DNA of 48,188 bases from Herpetosiphonaceae bacterium (GTDB taxonomy: Bacteria; Chloroflexota; Chloroflexia; Chloroflexales; Kallotenuaceae), in assembly GCA_013821605.1 (NCBI GenBank), contig JACDGP010000030.1, forward strand, positions 1 to 48,188. Direction: 5' to 3'. Below, one piece after another: positions 23,553 through 32,654 of this stretch; positions within the stretch are counted from its first letter, which is position 1; every line of letters begins with the position of its first letter. The notes beneath the pieces were generated by a model that did no database searches, had not been told where the DNA came from, and worked only from the letters and a program-made list of their open reading frames with translations. Position numbers and translations under genes: made by a program.

Positions 23553-24560
23553 ATGACTGACACACTCAATGATATGCAGCAGTATCTCGTTGACGAGTTC
23601 GTCGAGGAGTACCAGGAAGGCCATCTATCAAGACGCGAGGCGTTACGGCAGATTGGAGCCATTGCCGGCATGACAGCCGCGATCGTGATCCTGGCAGCAT
23701 GTGGTAGTCCGCAGGTCAGCACGACGGCAACGACAGATGCCGTGTCAACGACGGCTGCGATAGCCACGACAGTCGCTACGTCCACGCCGGCCAGCTCGGC
23801 CAGCGCAGGTTCAGCGCTGGTCGCTGCAAGTGCAGATCCATCGGTCCAGGTGGCCCCAGATGATCCGGGGCTAACGGCCGACATGATGAGCTTTCCCGGT
23901 ACCGGCGCGACGCTGATGGGCTATCTCGCACAGCCGGTCCGCAACAGCCTATCCCCGATCGTGCTGGTTTGCCATGAGAATATGGGGCTGACACCGTATA
24001 TCCAGAACGTAGCACGACGGCTGGCTAAGGCGGGCTATGTCGCACTGGCCGTTGATCTGCTGGGACGACAAGGGGGCACGGCGAAGGTCTCCAATCCTGG
24101 GGATGTACCCGGTATCCTCGGCAAGCTACCGCCAGACCAGCTGGTCCAAGATTTTCAGTCGGGCATGCGTTATCTCCAAAGCCAGCCCTACGTTATTAAG
24201 GATCGTGTCGGTATGGTCGGTTTTTGCTATGGTGGAGGTGTGACATGGCGCGTAGCGACAAAAACTCCCGAGCTACGCGCTGCGGTGCCTTTTTACGGTC
24301 CGCCACCAGCAGTCACGGATATACCAATGATTCAAGCGGCGGTGTTGGCATTCTACGGTGCTTTGGATACGCGCATCACGCAAAGCGAGCCGACGATAGA
24401 AGCCGCGATGAAGCAGAATAATAAGACCTTCGAGAAGCAGATCTATCCGGGAGCCGGCCACGCCTTTCATCATGATGGCGGGGCAAATTACAATCCTGGT
24501 GCGGCTAAGGATGCCTGGGAGAAAACGTTAGCCTGGTTCAAGACATATTTACGGGCGTAG
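23553..24560 (+). CDS. exported dienelactone-hydrolase-family lipoprotein
   Basis: A 335-residue alpha/beta hydrolase of the dienelactone hydrolase family with a Cys nucleophile in GFCYGGG, an Asp in FYGALDTRI and a His in GAGHAFHH, so the triad is complete. The N-terminus has SRREALRQIG (twin-arginine-like), a hydrophobic stretch and the lipobox LAAC, then a Ser/Thr/Ala-rich linker. It is therefore probably a Tat-exported, lipid-anchored enzyme. AAGGAG precedes the start; an out-of-frame ATG 5 nt upstream is not usable. The physiological substrate is unknown. Confidence 0.87.
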   Translation: MTDTLNDMQQYLVDEFVEEYQEGHLSRREALRQIGAIAGMTAAIVILAACGSPQVSTTATTDAVSTTAAIATTVATSTPASSASAGSALVAASADPSVQVAPDDPGLTADMMSFPGTGATLMGYLAQPVRNSLSPIVLVCHENMGLTPYIQNVARRLAKAGYVALAVDLLGRQGGTAKVSNPGDVPGILGKLPPDQLVQDFQSGMRYLQSQPYVIKDRVGMVGFCYGGGVTWRVATKTPELRAAVPFYGPPPAVTDIPMIQAAVLAFYGALDTRITQSEPTIEAAMKQNNKTFEKQIYPGAGHAFHHDGGANYNPGAAKDAWEKTLAWFKTYLRA

Positions 24561-24585
24561 ACGAGTTAGGAGCCTTAAACGGGGC

Positions 24586-24614
24586 TGCGGGCCGGCGAAC
24601 GTGGTCGGCCCGCA
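24586..24614. terminator. perfect hairpin between convergent genes
   Basis: TGCGGGCCG (24586-24594) and CGGCCCGCA (24606-24614) pair over 9 bp with an 11-nt loop. It lies in the 66-nt gap between the convergent hydrolase and dnaA stops. There is no U-run on either side, so it is a possible bidirectional non-canonical terminator or 3'-end stabiliser. Confidence 0.5.
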
Positions 24615-24626
24615 ATGGAGTGAAGC

Positions 24627-26048
24627 TTACATGGTTGATGGCGGAGTACCGTGACCATTATAGAGGCGTTCACGAATCGCCAATACATCGGAGCGGAGGC
24701 GTGAGTCAGTGCTGATTTCGTCTTTGATTTTGATGCAGCCGTGCAGGACGGTCGTATGGTCACGACCACCTAGCTCACTGCCGATCTCCATCAGACTTGA
24801 CTCGGTTTCTTCACGCATCAGGTACATGGCCACTTGTCGTGGCACAACAATGTTGCGAGAGCGACCCCGTCCTTTAAGAATCTTGAGATCAACGTTATAG
24901 AACTTCGAGACCGCATCCACAATCGTGTCGTTGGAGATGCGCTGCCGCCGACCATTGTCCATAAGGTCGTTCAGGGCGGCCGAAGCGATCTCGACGTTGA
25001 TGGCCTGGTGGCTGAGATTGGCGAAGGCCACCACACGATTAAGGCTGCCTTCGAGCTCGCGAATGTTGGATTGGATGCGGTGGGCAACAAAGTCGATGAC
25101 GGCATCGGGCACATCAACATTCAGCGCTTCGCCCTTGGCCCGCAAAATGGCCGTGCGCGTTTCAAGGTCGGGCGATGAGACATCCACGATTAGCCCCCAC
25201 TCGAAGCGCGAACGCAAGCGTTCGGCTAAGGTAACGATGGCCTTGGGCGGGCGATCCGAGGACAGCACAATTTGCTTGCCGGCGCCATGGAGCGCATTGA
25301 AGGTATGGAAAAACTCTTCCTGTGTCGCTTCTTTACCACCGATGAATTGAATATCGTCGATCAGCAGCACGTCGATGTTGCGGTAGCGCATGCGGAATTC
25401 TTCGGGGTTGCGCCGAATCGCATTGATGAGGTCGTTGGTAAACTTTTCTGAGGAGACGTACAGGACGTTGATCTCGGGATTAGTATCGAGCACCAAATTG
25501 CCGATAGCGTGCAGTAAGTGCGTTTTGCCCAGACCCACGCCACCATATAAAAACAAGGGATTGTAGGCAAGCGAAGGATGCTCGGCGACCGCCATACAGG
25601 CGGCGTGCGCCAGACGATTCGATGAGCCTACCACGAAGCTATCGAAGGTGTAGCGCGGATTTAGCATAGCACTACGGGCGGAAGGTAAGCCCAGCTGCAT
25701 GGGCACCGGCCGCGCTAAAGCTGGAGTACTCTGCTGAAGTGGAACCGTCATTATCGAGGCTGTGGCGCGGGTCGGGACTTCGGAGGTAGATGTGTGTTCG
25801 TCATGGTTGCCGATGACGACCTGGACCTGGAGTGGGTAGCCAACTGCTGACCCCAAGGCATGGCTGAGGACCGGAAGATAGCGGCCTTCAAGCTCTTGCC
25901 GAACAAAGATGTTGGGGGTGCCAAGAATAGCAAGATTATCCTCGATATCGACTAAGGTCGTAGGCTTGATCCACGTTTCAAATTCATTACGGGGGACCTG
26001 CACCTGCAGATCACCAACCGCCGTTTGCCAAATTTGCTTGATATTCAA
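24627..26048 (-). CDS. dnaA: chromosomal replication initiator DnaA
   Basis: Binds DnaA boxes and opens the origin. The 473-residue protein has domain I (residues 1-80), a Ser/Thr/Pro linker, Walker [12 protein letters not shown] (about 169-179), Walker [10 protein letters not shown], and the domain IV signature [11 protein letters not shown] that reads DnaA boxes. The start is a TTG at 26046-26048 with GGAGG about 6 nt upstream. A cluster of DnaA boxes lies 270-440 nt upstream. dnaN is not next to it; the downstream neighbour is the convergent hydrolase gene. Confidence 0.97.
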   Translation of the reverse strand: MNIKQIWQTAVGDLQVQVPRNEFETWIKPTTLVDIEDNLAILGTPNIFVRQELEGRYLPVLSHALGSAVGYPLQVQVVIGNHDEHTSTSEVPTRATASIMTVPLQQSTPALARPVPMQLGLPSARSAMLNPRYTFDSFVVGSSNRLAHAACMAVAEHPSLAYNPLFLYGGVGLGKTHLLHAIGNLVLDTNPEINVLYVSSEKFTNDLINAIRRNPEEFRMRYRNIDVLLIDDIQFIGGKEATQEEFFHTFNALHGAGKQIVLSSDRPPKAIVTLAERLRSRFEWGLIVDVSSPDLETRTAILRAKGEALNVDVPDAVIDFVAHRIQSNIRELEGSLNRVVAFANLSHQAINVEIASAALNDLMDNGRRQRISNDTIVDAVSKFYNVDLKILKGRGRSRNIVVPRQVAMYLMREETESSLMEIGSELGGRDHTTVLHGCIKIKDEISTDSRLRSDVLAIRERLYNGHGTPPSTM

Positions 26049-26200
26049 TGCTTGCCTCCGCAGCTAAACATAGACCAACAGCCAACAGAGCGCGGTCAAA
26101 CGTTCATGCTGTTCCGTAACCCAAACTTTCCGCAGGAAATAGTCTTAGGACGTAGCTCCCGTATCCTCGTCGCATCTGGTATACGGTCGAATGTGCAGGC

Positions 26201-26229
26201 ATGATACTCCATGCAGCGTGGTTGTACAA
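26201..26229 (-). promoter_or_regulatory. predicted dnaA promoter
   Basis: On the minus strand TTGTAC (26224-26229), 17-nt spacer, TATCAT (26201-26206). It would give a leader of about 145 nt before the TTG start. The DnaA boxes lie upstream of it, allowing autoregulation by DnaA. Confidence 0.45.
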
Positions 26230-26315
26230 GCGCCTAAGTGGGCTTCCTGTATAACAATCTCTTATGGACATGACCGTCTAGATAAGGTCGAAGGCTGCTA
26301 CACACACGGTAGATT

Positions 26316-26544
26316 TGGGGATAAGTTCATCAAGCAATAGCGCGAAATTGTGGATAACTTGGCGGATTTTGTGTGACGTAGTGTATTGAGTGCATTGTAG
26401 AAGCTTGAAAGACATTTAGACAGACCAATGAGTTGTCACCACGTTATCCCCAAGCCTGTAGATAACATGGAAGTGGTGTGGATAACTCTTGCACATGTCT
26501 CAATCATTACAATTATAAGTAAAATTGTGGGATATGGGGGATAA
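26316..26544. other. probable origin of replication (oriC) with a DnaA-box cluster
   Basis: The 565-nt gene-free region 26049-26613 upstream of dnaA holds two perfect TGTGGATAA boxes (26349-26357 and 26477-26485). Three boxes have one mismatch: TGGGGATAA 26316-26324, TTATCCCCA 26444-26452 and TGTAGATAA 26457-26465. A weaker GGGGGATAA lies at 26536-26544. An AT-rich stretch at about 26503-26528 is a candidate unwinding element. Box cluster, AT-rich stretch and adjacent dnaA together make this a standard bacterial oriC. Confidence 0.85.
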
Positions 26545-26613
26545 CTGCTCGCCGCTGCGCCACAGACGGCGTGGTGGACGGCGGGAGGCATGGGGCTCTT
26601 AGTAGTAGCTGCA

Positions 26614-26868
26614 TCATCTAAATTGTATAAGTAACCAACCAAAAAGCCAGGCCGCGAAGGCCACCAGGAACAGAGTAATCAGTAGGACCGGCAGGATCAA
26701 GCCGAGCAGCGTTAAGCCGAGAGTGCCAAGGCCGGGTGGCTGGCTGCGGAAATTGCGCCTGACCAGCTCGTCACCAAGCGCACGCCAGCCACCATAGAAT
26801 GTAACGCCCGCGACGACGAGTGCCGCGCTGATGATGGCAACCAGACCGAGGGTTCCCAGGACGATCAT
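26614..26868 (-). CDS. small two-helix membrane protein of unknown function
   Basis: An 84-residue protein with two long hydrophobic segments (about residues 3-26 and 48-80) separated by a short charged loop containing DELVRRNF. AAAGGAG lies close upstream of the ATG. It is downstream of the propeller lipoprotein gene on the same strand (27-nt gap) and ends at the border of the origin region. The family is not recognised. Confidence 0.65.
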   Translation of the reverse strand: MIVLGTLGLVAIISAALVVAGVTFYGGWRALGDELVRRNFRSQPPGLGTLGLTLLGLILPVLLITLFLVAFAAWLFGWLLIQFR

Positions 26869-26895
26869 ACTGCTCCTTTACGATATACAGCGGCA

Positions 26896-28662
26896 TCAGC
26901 GCCCCTGTATATCACTAACGTCCACAGGGGCGGCATAGAGCTGACGCCGGCGGCTACCGTCACTGGTCATGAACCATAGTGCGGCGGGTGTATTGGCTTC
27001 GGCATCAGCTTGCGGCCCACGATTCCCATCTTGTGGGCTAGCCACGCGGGTATACAGGAGCTCAGCGTCAAAGAGGGTTACAGCGCCGAGACCAGCCGTG
27101 CTTTCACCACTTAACAGGTCTTCACTGTTCGAGCCACGATGTCGGCGCAGCGTGTAGCGCTGGCTGACGGCGGAAGAGCACTCAGTGGTGATGTAGACAA
27201 GTCCGGATGGCGTCCAGACGAGCGGACGCTGCCAGTAGCCACGACCATCAGCCGGAGCCAGTTCCGTCCCGTCGAGGCCTAGGAAGACCAAGTCGGTGCC
27301 AGGCTTGTCGTTGCGAAAGGCCTCCACGGCCAGCATATTGTCTTCGCCGTTGACGACAAACTCACCTACACCACTATATTTTGGCCCAGTCAGGAGCTTT
27401 GACGTGACTTCGCGTTCCTGCCCATCATTATCACGGACAAAAATAACCGTTTGCCCGCCCGCATTGCGCGCCCGGTAGATCAACCGCCCGTCCGATAGCC
27501 ACTGGGGCGCATAGCGACTCCACTCATCATCGGTTGCGGTCACCTGAACAGGCGCACCGACGACGAGGGGCACCGTCCAGACCGATAGCTTGGCAGGTGG
27601 CATGGTGGCTGTATTAACGGCAAAGGCTAGCGTCTTGCCATCGCGAGCGAAGGCAAGATCGGTACAGCCGCCAACATCGGCGAGTTCGCGTCCCTCGGAG
27701 CCGTCGGCGCGTAAGACCCAGAGCGTAGCACGCGTGTTATAGGACAATACAGCAGGATCGGTATCGGCGGGAGCACGACAGACTGCCAGCGTTTCATGGT
27801 CAGGTGACACGACCAGGTCTGTTTCGAGTTCGTCGGTTTTGACAACCGGAGCAGCTTGACCGCGCCACCAACGCCAGACGTCATTATTTTGCAAGAAAAA
27901 AAGCGGGCTATCAGGCGGATTGATTTCACCCCTGGCCTGACCCAAGGGATCGGACGTTGCTCCAGTCGAAAGGTTCCGCGCTACTGCCACAATCAGCCGG
28001 TCAGGATGAGCCCCAACCTCCACGTGATATGGCAGCGACTGGTGCAGACCGATGCCGATCGTCAACCCACGACTGGCTTGTTGGGTCGGAACAAAGGTAA
28101 GGCCGGTTAAAGCGCCGGTGACGGTTAGCGGTAGTGTATCGCTGATGGCACTGGCAGCGAACGCTTGATCATGCCCCCAGTCACTTAGATTAATAGCGAG
28201 CATATGATCACCAGCAGCAGTAGTTCGCAGGGCATGCTCCCATTGAGCGCGACGCAAACAGCCGGCAGTACCATGGAGGTCACCTTTCAGATCACTGAAG
28301 AAGAAGGTTAATTGATCTAGGGCAGATAGTTGCCGGACTTCCACGCGCTCAAGCCGCGCCGAGAAACGGGCGATATCAGGGGGACCGAACTCCTGGTTAC
28401 ACAGCGTGAGGTCAGTGAGCGGCGGCGTGAGGGTAGCAGTTGGTGTGTCGGTAGGCAATGCCGGCGTGGCGGTGGGGCTAGTCGTTGAGCTGGGGGAAGG
28501 AGTTGGCGTGGCTGATGGAGTAGGCGAGGATGTCGGGCTGGCAGTCGGTGTGCGGATAGCCAGTGCCGCAGTTGGACGAGTTGGTGTAGGAAGGAAAGGC
28601 AATGGAGCCTGGCGGCTGCAGCTGATGAGCAGAATCAACACCAGGGCACTATAACGCTTCAT
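26896..28662 (-). CDS. lipoprotein with Pro/Thr linker and TolB/WD40-like beta-propeller
   Basis: A 588-residue exported lipoprotein. The signal peptide ends in the lipobox LLISC (Cys15), followed by a Ser/Thr/Pro stalk to about residue 85. A beta-rich domain (about 90-240) has VEVGAHPDRLIVAVARN, resembling AMIN-like modules. Repeated blades typical of TolB/PD40 propellers follow (LVVSPDHETLAV, LAFARDGKTLAFAV, APQWLSDGRLIYRA). It is probably a cell-surface binding or sensing protein. AGGGAC precedes the ATG. No catalytic residues were recognised. Confidence 0.75.
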   Translation of the reverse strand: MKRYSALVLILLISCSRQAPLPFLPTPTRPTAALAIRTPTASPTSSPTPSATPTPSPSSTTSPTATPALPTDTPTATLTPPLTDLTLCNQEFGPPDIARFSARLERVEVRQLSALDQLTFFFSDLKGDLHGTAGCLRRAQWEHALRTTAAGDHMLAINLSDWGHDQAFAASAISDTLPLTVTGALTGLTFVPTQQASRGLTIGIGLHQSLPYHVEVGAHPDRLIVAVARNLSTGATSDPLGQARGEINPPDSPLFFLQNNDVWRWWRGQAAPVVKTDELETDLVVSPDHETLAVCRAPADTDPAVLSYNTRATLWVLRADGSEGRELADVGGCTDLAFARDGKTLAFAVNTATMPPAKLSVWTVPLVVGAPVQVTATDDEWSRYAPQWLSDGRLIYRARNAGGQTVIFVRDNDGQEREVTSKLLTGPKYSGVGEFVVNGEDNMLAVEAFRNDKPGTDLVFLGLDGTELAPADGRGYWQRPLVWTPSGLVYITTECSSAVSQRYTLRRHRGSNSEDLLSGESTAGLGAVTLFDAELLYTRVASPQDGNRGPQADAEANTPAALWFMTSDGSRRRQLYAAPVDVSDIQGR

Positions 28663-28683
28663 TGCCCGTCCCTAGATGCACTC

Positions 28684-28717
28684 CCAGCAGTGTCACAACG
28701 ATCCACGTCACTGCTGG
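28684..28717. terminator. 9-bp hairpin between the NarL-type regulator and the propeller lipoprotein
   Basis: CCAGCAGTG (28684-28692) and CACTGCTGG (28709-28717) pair perfectly with a 16-nt loop, in a 63-nt spacer. No U-tract follows on the minus strand. It may lower read-through from the regulator into the lipoprotein gene, or be an operator. Confidence 0.4.
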
Positions 28718-28725
28718 AAACGGCT

Positions 28726-29418
28726 TTATTGGATTTCGTTCGGTTGGACAACCTTGATCCAGCCCCGGCGCATCGCATAGACGACGGCCTGGGTTCGATC
28801 GTTCACGGCCAGTTTGCGGAGAATGGATGAGATATGGTTCTTGACCGTCTGATTGCTGATAGCAAGCTTGGCAGCGATCTCCTTATTGGTTCGTCCACCC
28901 GCCACAAGATCCAAGACTTCGATCTCACGTGGCGACAAGGGCGAATAAATATTCTCAACGTCTTCATCCTTCATGATGGTGCGGAACTCGGCTAGCACGA
29001 GCGCTGCAATCGAAGGCTGGCTTAACACAAGATCGTTGATCGGGTAGTCGCCACGCCGAACATCTTGCAGCACCTTCAACAATTCTTCCCAGGGAACGTT
29101 GCGAGCGAGGTAAGCGGCTACGCCGGCACGTAGCGCGCGGATCATAAGTGCTTCATCCGCCTCGGTGCTAAGCAACACAATTCCAATATTGGGATGGCTA
29201 CGCTTGATCGCCCGGGCTACTTCCAACCCGTTGACACCTGGCAGATCGACCTCGATCACCACAATATCAGGATCGGTATAATCGACCAGTTGAATCGCTT
29301 GTTGTCCATTACCGGCTTCACCGCTGATGCGAAAGTCCGGGTGGCCGGAGAGATGGTAGCGTAATCCCTGGCGGACGAGGGGCTGGGCATGGACAAGCAC
29401 TACACCCGACTTGCTCAC
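28726..29418 (-). CDS. NarL/FixJ-type response regulator with a degenerate receiver
   Basis: A 230-residue DNA-binding regulator with a receiver domain (1-120) and a LuxR-type helix-turn-helix (LSPREIEVL ... TNKEIAAKLAISNQTVKNHIS). The usual acidic pair is replaced (VHAQPLV: His10-Ala11). The phosphoacceptor position is Glu56 (VVIEVDLPG) and the conserved Lys is Arg106 (YLARN). Control by ordinary phosphorylation is therefore unlikely. The GTG at 29416-29418 is chosen because AAGGAAGGA lies just before it; an in-frame ATG at 29499 would add 27 non-domain residues. No kinase gene is adjacent. Confidence 0.88.
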   Translation of the reverse strand: MSKSGVVLVHAQPLVRQGLRYHLSGHPDFRISGEAGNGQQAIQLVDYTDPDIVVIEVDLPGVNGLEVARAIKRSHPNIGIVLLSTEADEALMIRALRAGVAAYLARNVPWEELLKVLQDVRRGDYPINDLVLSQPSIAALVLAEFRTIMKDEDVENIYSPLSPREIEVLDLVAGGRTNKEIAAKLAISNQTVKNHISSILRKLAVNDRTQAVVYAMRRGWIKVVQPNEIQ

Positions 29419-29534
29419 GGCATCCTTCCTTTCTGCAACCCTCGCACCACACCGGCACAGGGCCGGAGGGTGCTCCGTACACCACCGGTGCGTGGACATT
29501 AGCGTCCAAGGTTAAAGCCGATGGGCTGGTGGGC

Positions 29535-29564
29535 ATTATACGATATTGTGTGGGGCTACTGCAA
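29535..29564 (-). promoter_or_regulatory. predicted promoter of the NarL-type regulator
   Basis: TTGCAG (29559-29564, minus strand), 18-nt spacer, TATAAT (29535-29540). It leaves a leader of about 110 nt that is rich in short inverted repeats (CACCGG/CCGGTG). Confidence 0.5.
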
Positions 29565-29605
29565 CGCCGATCCACGGCGGTCAACTCAAGCTTGTGGTAG
29601 GTCCG

Positions 29606-29614
29606 TGCTATGCT
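29606..29614 (+). promoter_or_regulatory. extended -10 promoter of purB
   Basis: TGC followed by TATGCT (29609-29614). The -35 at 17 nt is weak (TCAAGC). Start of transcription is expected near 29621, about 25 nt before the purB ATG. Confidence 0.4.
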
Positions 29615-29645
29615 GTACCACATTGTATTTATCAGGGATACGAAT

Positions 29646-31007
29646 ATGCCGACACTGTCTGCCATTTCACCGCTTGATGGTCGATACCAAGCCGAGACTG
29701 AGGCACTCCTACCTTACATGAGCGAAAGTGCGCTATACAGGGCGCGGGTGCAGGTCGAGGTTGAGTATCTGATCTTCCTGAGTCGGGCACGCAAGCTCGA
29801 TTGGGTACCACCGCTTGATGCACCGCAACAGGCAACACTCCGGCAGCTGTATCGCAACTGGTCATTGGCCAGCGCGGAAGGGGTAGCAGCGTGGGATCGC
29901 AAGATCAACCATGATGTGAAGGCGGTCGAGTATTGGTTGCGTGATCGTTTAACCGAATTAGGACTGGAGCACTGGCACGAGCTGGTTCATTGGGCACTTA
30001 CGTCGGAGGATGTGAATAATCTGGCATATGCACTCTTGCTGCAAGGTGCACGTGACCGGGTGATCTTACCCAACCTCCAAGCCATTTATGCCATTCTGCG
30101 CAGCTTCGCACGCGACGAGGCAGACACAGCGATGCTGGCGCGGACACATGGTCAGCCAGCGACACCAACGACCTTGGGTAAAGAAATGAACGTGTTTGCC
30201 CACCGGCTCCATCGCGCGATGGATGGCATCGCGGCCATTAAACTGACTGGCAAGCTGAATGGGGCTACGGGAACCTACGCAGCACAGGTGGCAGCGGCAC
30301 CGCAAATAGACTGGCCAACCTTTTCCCGTGGTTTCATCCGCATGCTTGAGCTTGATCCCATCTTGCTAACAACCCAAATCGAGCCGCATGACACCATCGC
30401 GGAGTTATGTGATGCGATCCGACGAGCGAACGTGATTTTGCTTGACCTAGACATGGATATATGGCGGTATATCAGTGACGGCTATTTTCTGCAGCAAGCT
30501 CTGCCTCACGAGGTGGGCTCGTCCACGATGCCCCACAAGGTTAATCCGATCGACTTCGAGAATAGCGAAGGCAATCTCCATTTGGCGAATGCATTGCTGG
30601 AACTTTTCGCGCGTAAGCTCCCAATCTCACGCCTACAACGCGACCTGTCGGATAGCACGATGATGCGGAGTGTAGGCGTCGCGCTGGGGTATTGTCTGGT
30701 CGCATATAGCAGAACAATCAAAGGGTTGAACAAGCTCTCGGTGAATCACCCTTTGCTCCTGCAGACGGTCCAAGCACATCCTGAGGTGTTGGCCGAGGCC
30801 ATCCAAACAATCCTACGCCGCGAACAGTATCCTGAGCCATACGAGGTGCTGAAGCACCTTACGCGTGGTCAAACACCAACACTCACGGATATTCATGCAT
30901 TTATTGCTGAACTTCAGGTCAACCCTGAGGTGCGTGACGAACTGCTGGCACTGGTGCCGGAACAGTACCTTGGCATCGCACCGGCCCTAGCGCGGCTCGC
31001 ACCCTGA
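29646..31007 (+). CDS. purB: adenylosuccinate lyase
   Basis: Cleaves adenylosuccinate to AMP and SAICAR to AICAR in purine synthesis. The 453-residue protein is of the E. coli PurB type: it starts MPTLSAISPLDGRYQ and has the fumarase-superfamily signature GSSTMPHKVNPIDFENSEGN. The catalytic-region segment ARTHGQPATPTTLGKE is also present. The ATG at 29646 is chosen over an upstream in-frame Met because AGGGA lies 7-8 nt before it and the family begins there. purA, the preceding enzyme of the AMP branch, is also in this window (46821-48101) but not linked. Confidence 0.97.
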   Translation: MPTLSAISPLDGRYQAETEALLPYMSESALYRARVQVEVEYLIFLSRARKLDWVPPLDAPQQATLRQLYRNWSLASAEGVAAWDRKINHDVKAVEYWLRDRLTELGLEHWHELVHWALTSEDVNNLAYALLLQGARDRVILPNLQAIYAILRSFARDEADTAMLARTHGQPATPTTLGKEMNVFAHRLHRAMDGIAAIKLTGKLNGATGTYAAQVAAAPQIDWPTFSRGFIRMLELDPILLTTQIEPHDTIAELCDAIRRANVILLDLDMDIWRYISDGYFLQQALPHEVGSSTMPHKVNPIDFENSEGNLHLANALLELFARKLPISRLQRDLSDSTMMRSVGVALGYCLVAYSRTIKGLNKLSVNHPLLLQTVQAHPEVLAEAIQTILRREQYPEPYEVLKHLTRGQTPTLTDIHAFIAELQVNPEVRDELLALVPEQYLGIAPALARLAP

Positions 31008-32654
31008 GTGGTAGAGACACTTGTGAAGCGCTATTACATCTCCCTACAAATGCTGCTGTGGGTAGCAGTTGGTGCTGGCTGGTGGTGGGCAGATAGCGTA
31101 GCGATCAAGCGTTTTGTTGCACCTGTGGCACCGGTTCAACCAACTATGGGAGCAACGATGGCTCCCCCACTACCACCAGGTCACCCACTCGCACAACGGG
31201 TAGTCATGGTCATGCTGAGTGGCGTTGGCGCAAGTAGTTTGAATGACCCAGCAAATCCTTTTGCTTTTGGGACACTCCGACGGCTGGCCGCAGAGGGAGC
31301 TTGGGGGATCAGCGACAGCGTTGTGCCTTCTGGCGACCTCCCAACCTGGACAGCGTTGTTGACGGGTGCACCTCCACGCATCTCAGGTGTAGCGAGTGAG
31401 CAGGGCAATACATCAGGGGGCGACAGCCTACTGAGGAAGGCGAGCAGCCGGCTCGTCATAGGGAGCCAACGCGCGCTCATAAGCCGCAGCATCGCGCCGG
31501 GAGTGACACAGGTACAACAGAGCGCGAGTAGTGAGCGCGTCGCAGAGACGGCCAGCACAACATTACGCAACGATCATAGCCAGCTTGTTGTGATCGTGCT
31601 CGATCTCGCACGACGCGAACAATATAGTGGCTCCCAGTTGTGGGAACGAGTGGACGCACAGCTTGCTGAAATCACAAACGTGCTCGATCCCCAGCACGAC
31701 AGCCTCCTGGTTACAGCCGACCACGGCTTGCTGCCCAATGGTAGCTTCGGTGGCGAGGAGCCAGAGGTCACACAAACACCGTTGGTGTTATGGGGGGCAG
31801 GTATTACGGCTGGGCCGGCCGGAACGGTACGCCAAATCGATCTGGCACCAACCGTGGCGCTGCTGCTCGGCATCGATCCTCCTGCTTTGAGTGCCGGTCG
31901 GCCGCTCTTTGAGGTGCTTCACTTTGCGCCGCAGGAGCAAGCACGAGTGCATCTAGCTTGGCTCGATCAACAAATGGGCCTGCAGCAACAGCTTGGCATG
32001 GGCAAGCGCGCGGTAGCACCAGAGGTAGAGGCGGCACATAGGGCTTTTGCACAAGGTGACTGGGAGGCGACGGTCGTGGCCGCCGAGGCAGCAGGGCAGC
32101 AGCTCACCGGCGCAACTCCAGCGTTGAGCCTAGGGGGATCGGTATACTTATGGGGCGTAGGCTTCCCGTTGTTGCTGCTCCTCGGGGCACGATTGCTAGC
32201 ACGTTGGGGACAGCGGGTAGTACGCTGGATAGCGCTGTCCGTGCTCGGCACGGAGTTATACATACTGGCATGGTCGTTGATATTTTTCGTGCTAGCAGGA
32301 CGCACAATCTCGTTATCGGCGCTCTACAGCAATATAGGGGGACAACTGGTGAGTGTTGGGGCGTGGGCCGTGCTGGCTTTGAGCGTGGCCGTGTTGCCAT
32401 TGGCCTGGGCTGCGGTGGGGCATGGGCCGCGCTACACGCTACGACAGGTAGGACGCTTGGTCGGGCTGCTACAGGTGGTGGGAGCGCTATGGGTCGTGGC
32501 AATTGTGCTGGTCGTGAAGCAGCCGTTAGTCCAGACGGGAGCCTGGGCAGGGTTGTTGATTTTATTGGCTCAGTTGGCAGGTATTGGCTTATCTGCACCG
32601 GTCGTCGGCGGGTTTGCGGCAGCACTGACGGATGTTTTTGAGCGAGGTCGCTAG
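31008..32654 (+). CDS. membrane-bound alkaline-phosphatase-fold protein, probably inactive
   Basis: A 548-residue protein: an N-terminal membrane anchor (about 10-30), an outside alkaline-phosphatase/phosphodiesterase-fold domain (about 60-310) and about five C-terminal membrane segments. The nucleophile region LPTWTALLTG and the late VTADHG motif remain. The first metal-site Asp is replaced (VMVMLSGVGASS where the family has D-G), the D-x-x-GH motif reads DLARREQYSG, and the GHGG motif reads GSFGG. The GTG start directly follows the purB TGA. Its stop overlaps the convergent flavin reductase gene by 4 nt. Confidence 0.72.
   Translation: MVETLVKRYYISLQMLLWVAVGAGWWWADSVAIKRFVAPVAPVQPTMGATMAPPLPPGHPLAQRVVMVMLSGVGASSLNDPANPFAFGTLRRLAAEGAWGISDSVVPSGDLPTWTALLTGAPPRISGVASEQGNTSGGDSLLRKASSRLVIGSQRALISRSIAPGVTQVQQSASSERVAETASTTLRNDHSQLVVIVLDLARREQYSGSQLWERVDAQLAEITNVLDPQHDSLLVTADHGLLPNGSFGGEEPEVTQTPLVLWGAGITAGPAGTVRQIDLAPTVALLLGIDPPALSAGRPLFEVLHFAPQEQARVHLAWLDQQMGLQQQLGMGKRAVAPEVEAAHRAFAQGDWEATVVAAEAAGQQLTGATPALSLGGSVYLWGVGFPLLLLLGARLLARWGQRVVRWIALSVLGTELYILAWSLIFFVLAGRTISLSALYSNIGGQLVSVGAWAVLALSVAVLPLAWAAVGHGPRYTLRQVGRLVGLLQVVGALWVVAIVLVVKQPLVQTGAWAGLLILLAQLAGIGLSAPVVGGFAAALTDVFERGR

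Noticed and set aside
26436-26642. A 68-residue minus-strand frame in the origin
   Set aside because: It crosses DnaA boxes and the AT-rich patch, has no Shine-Dalgarno, and overlaps the 3' end of the small membrane protein gene.
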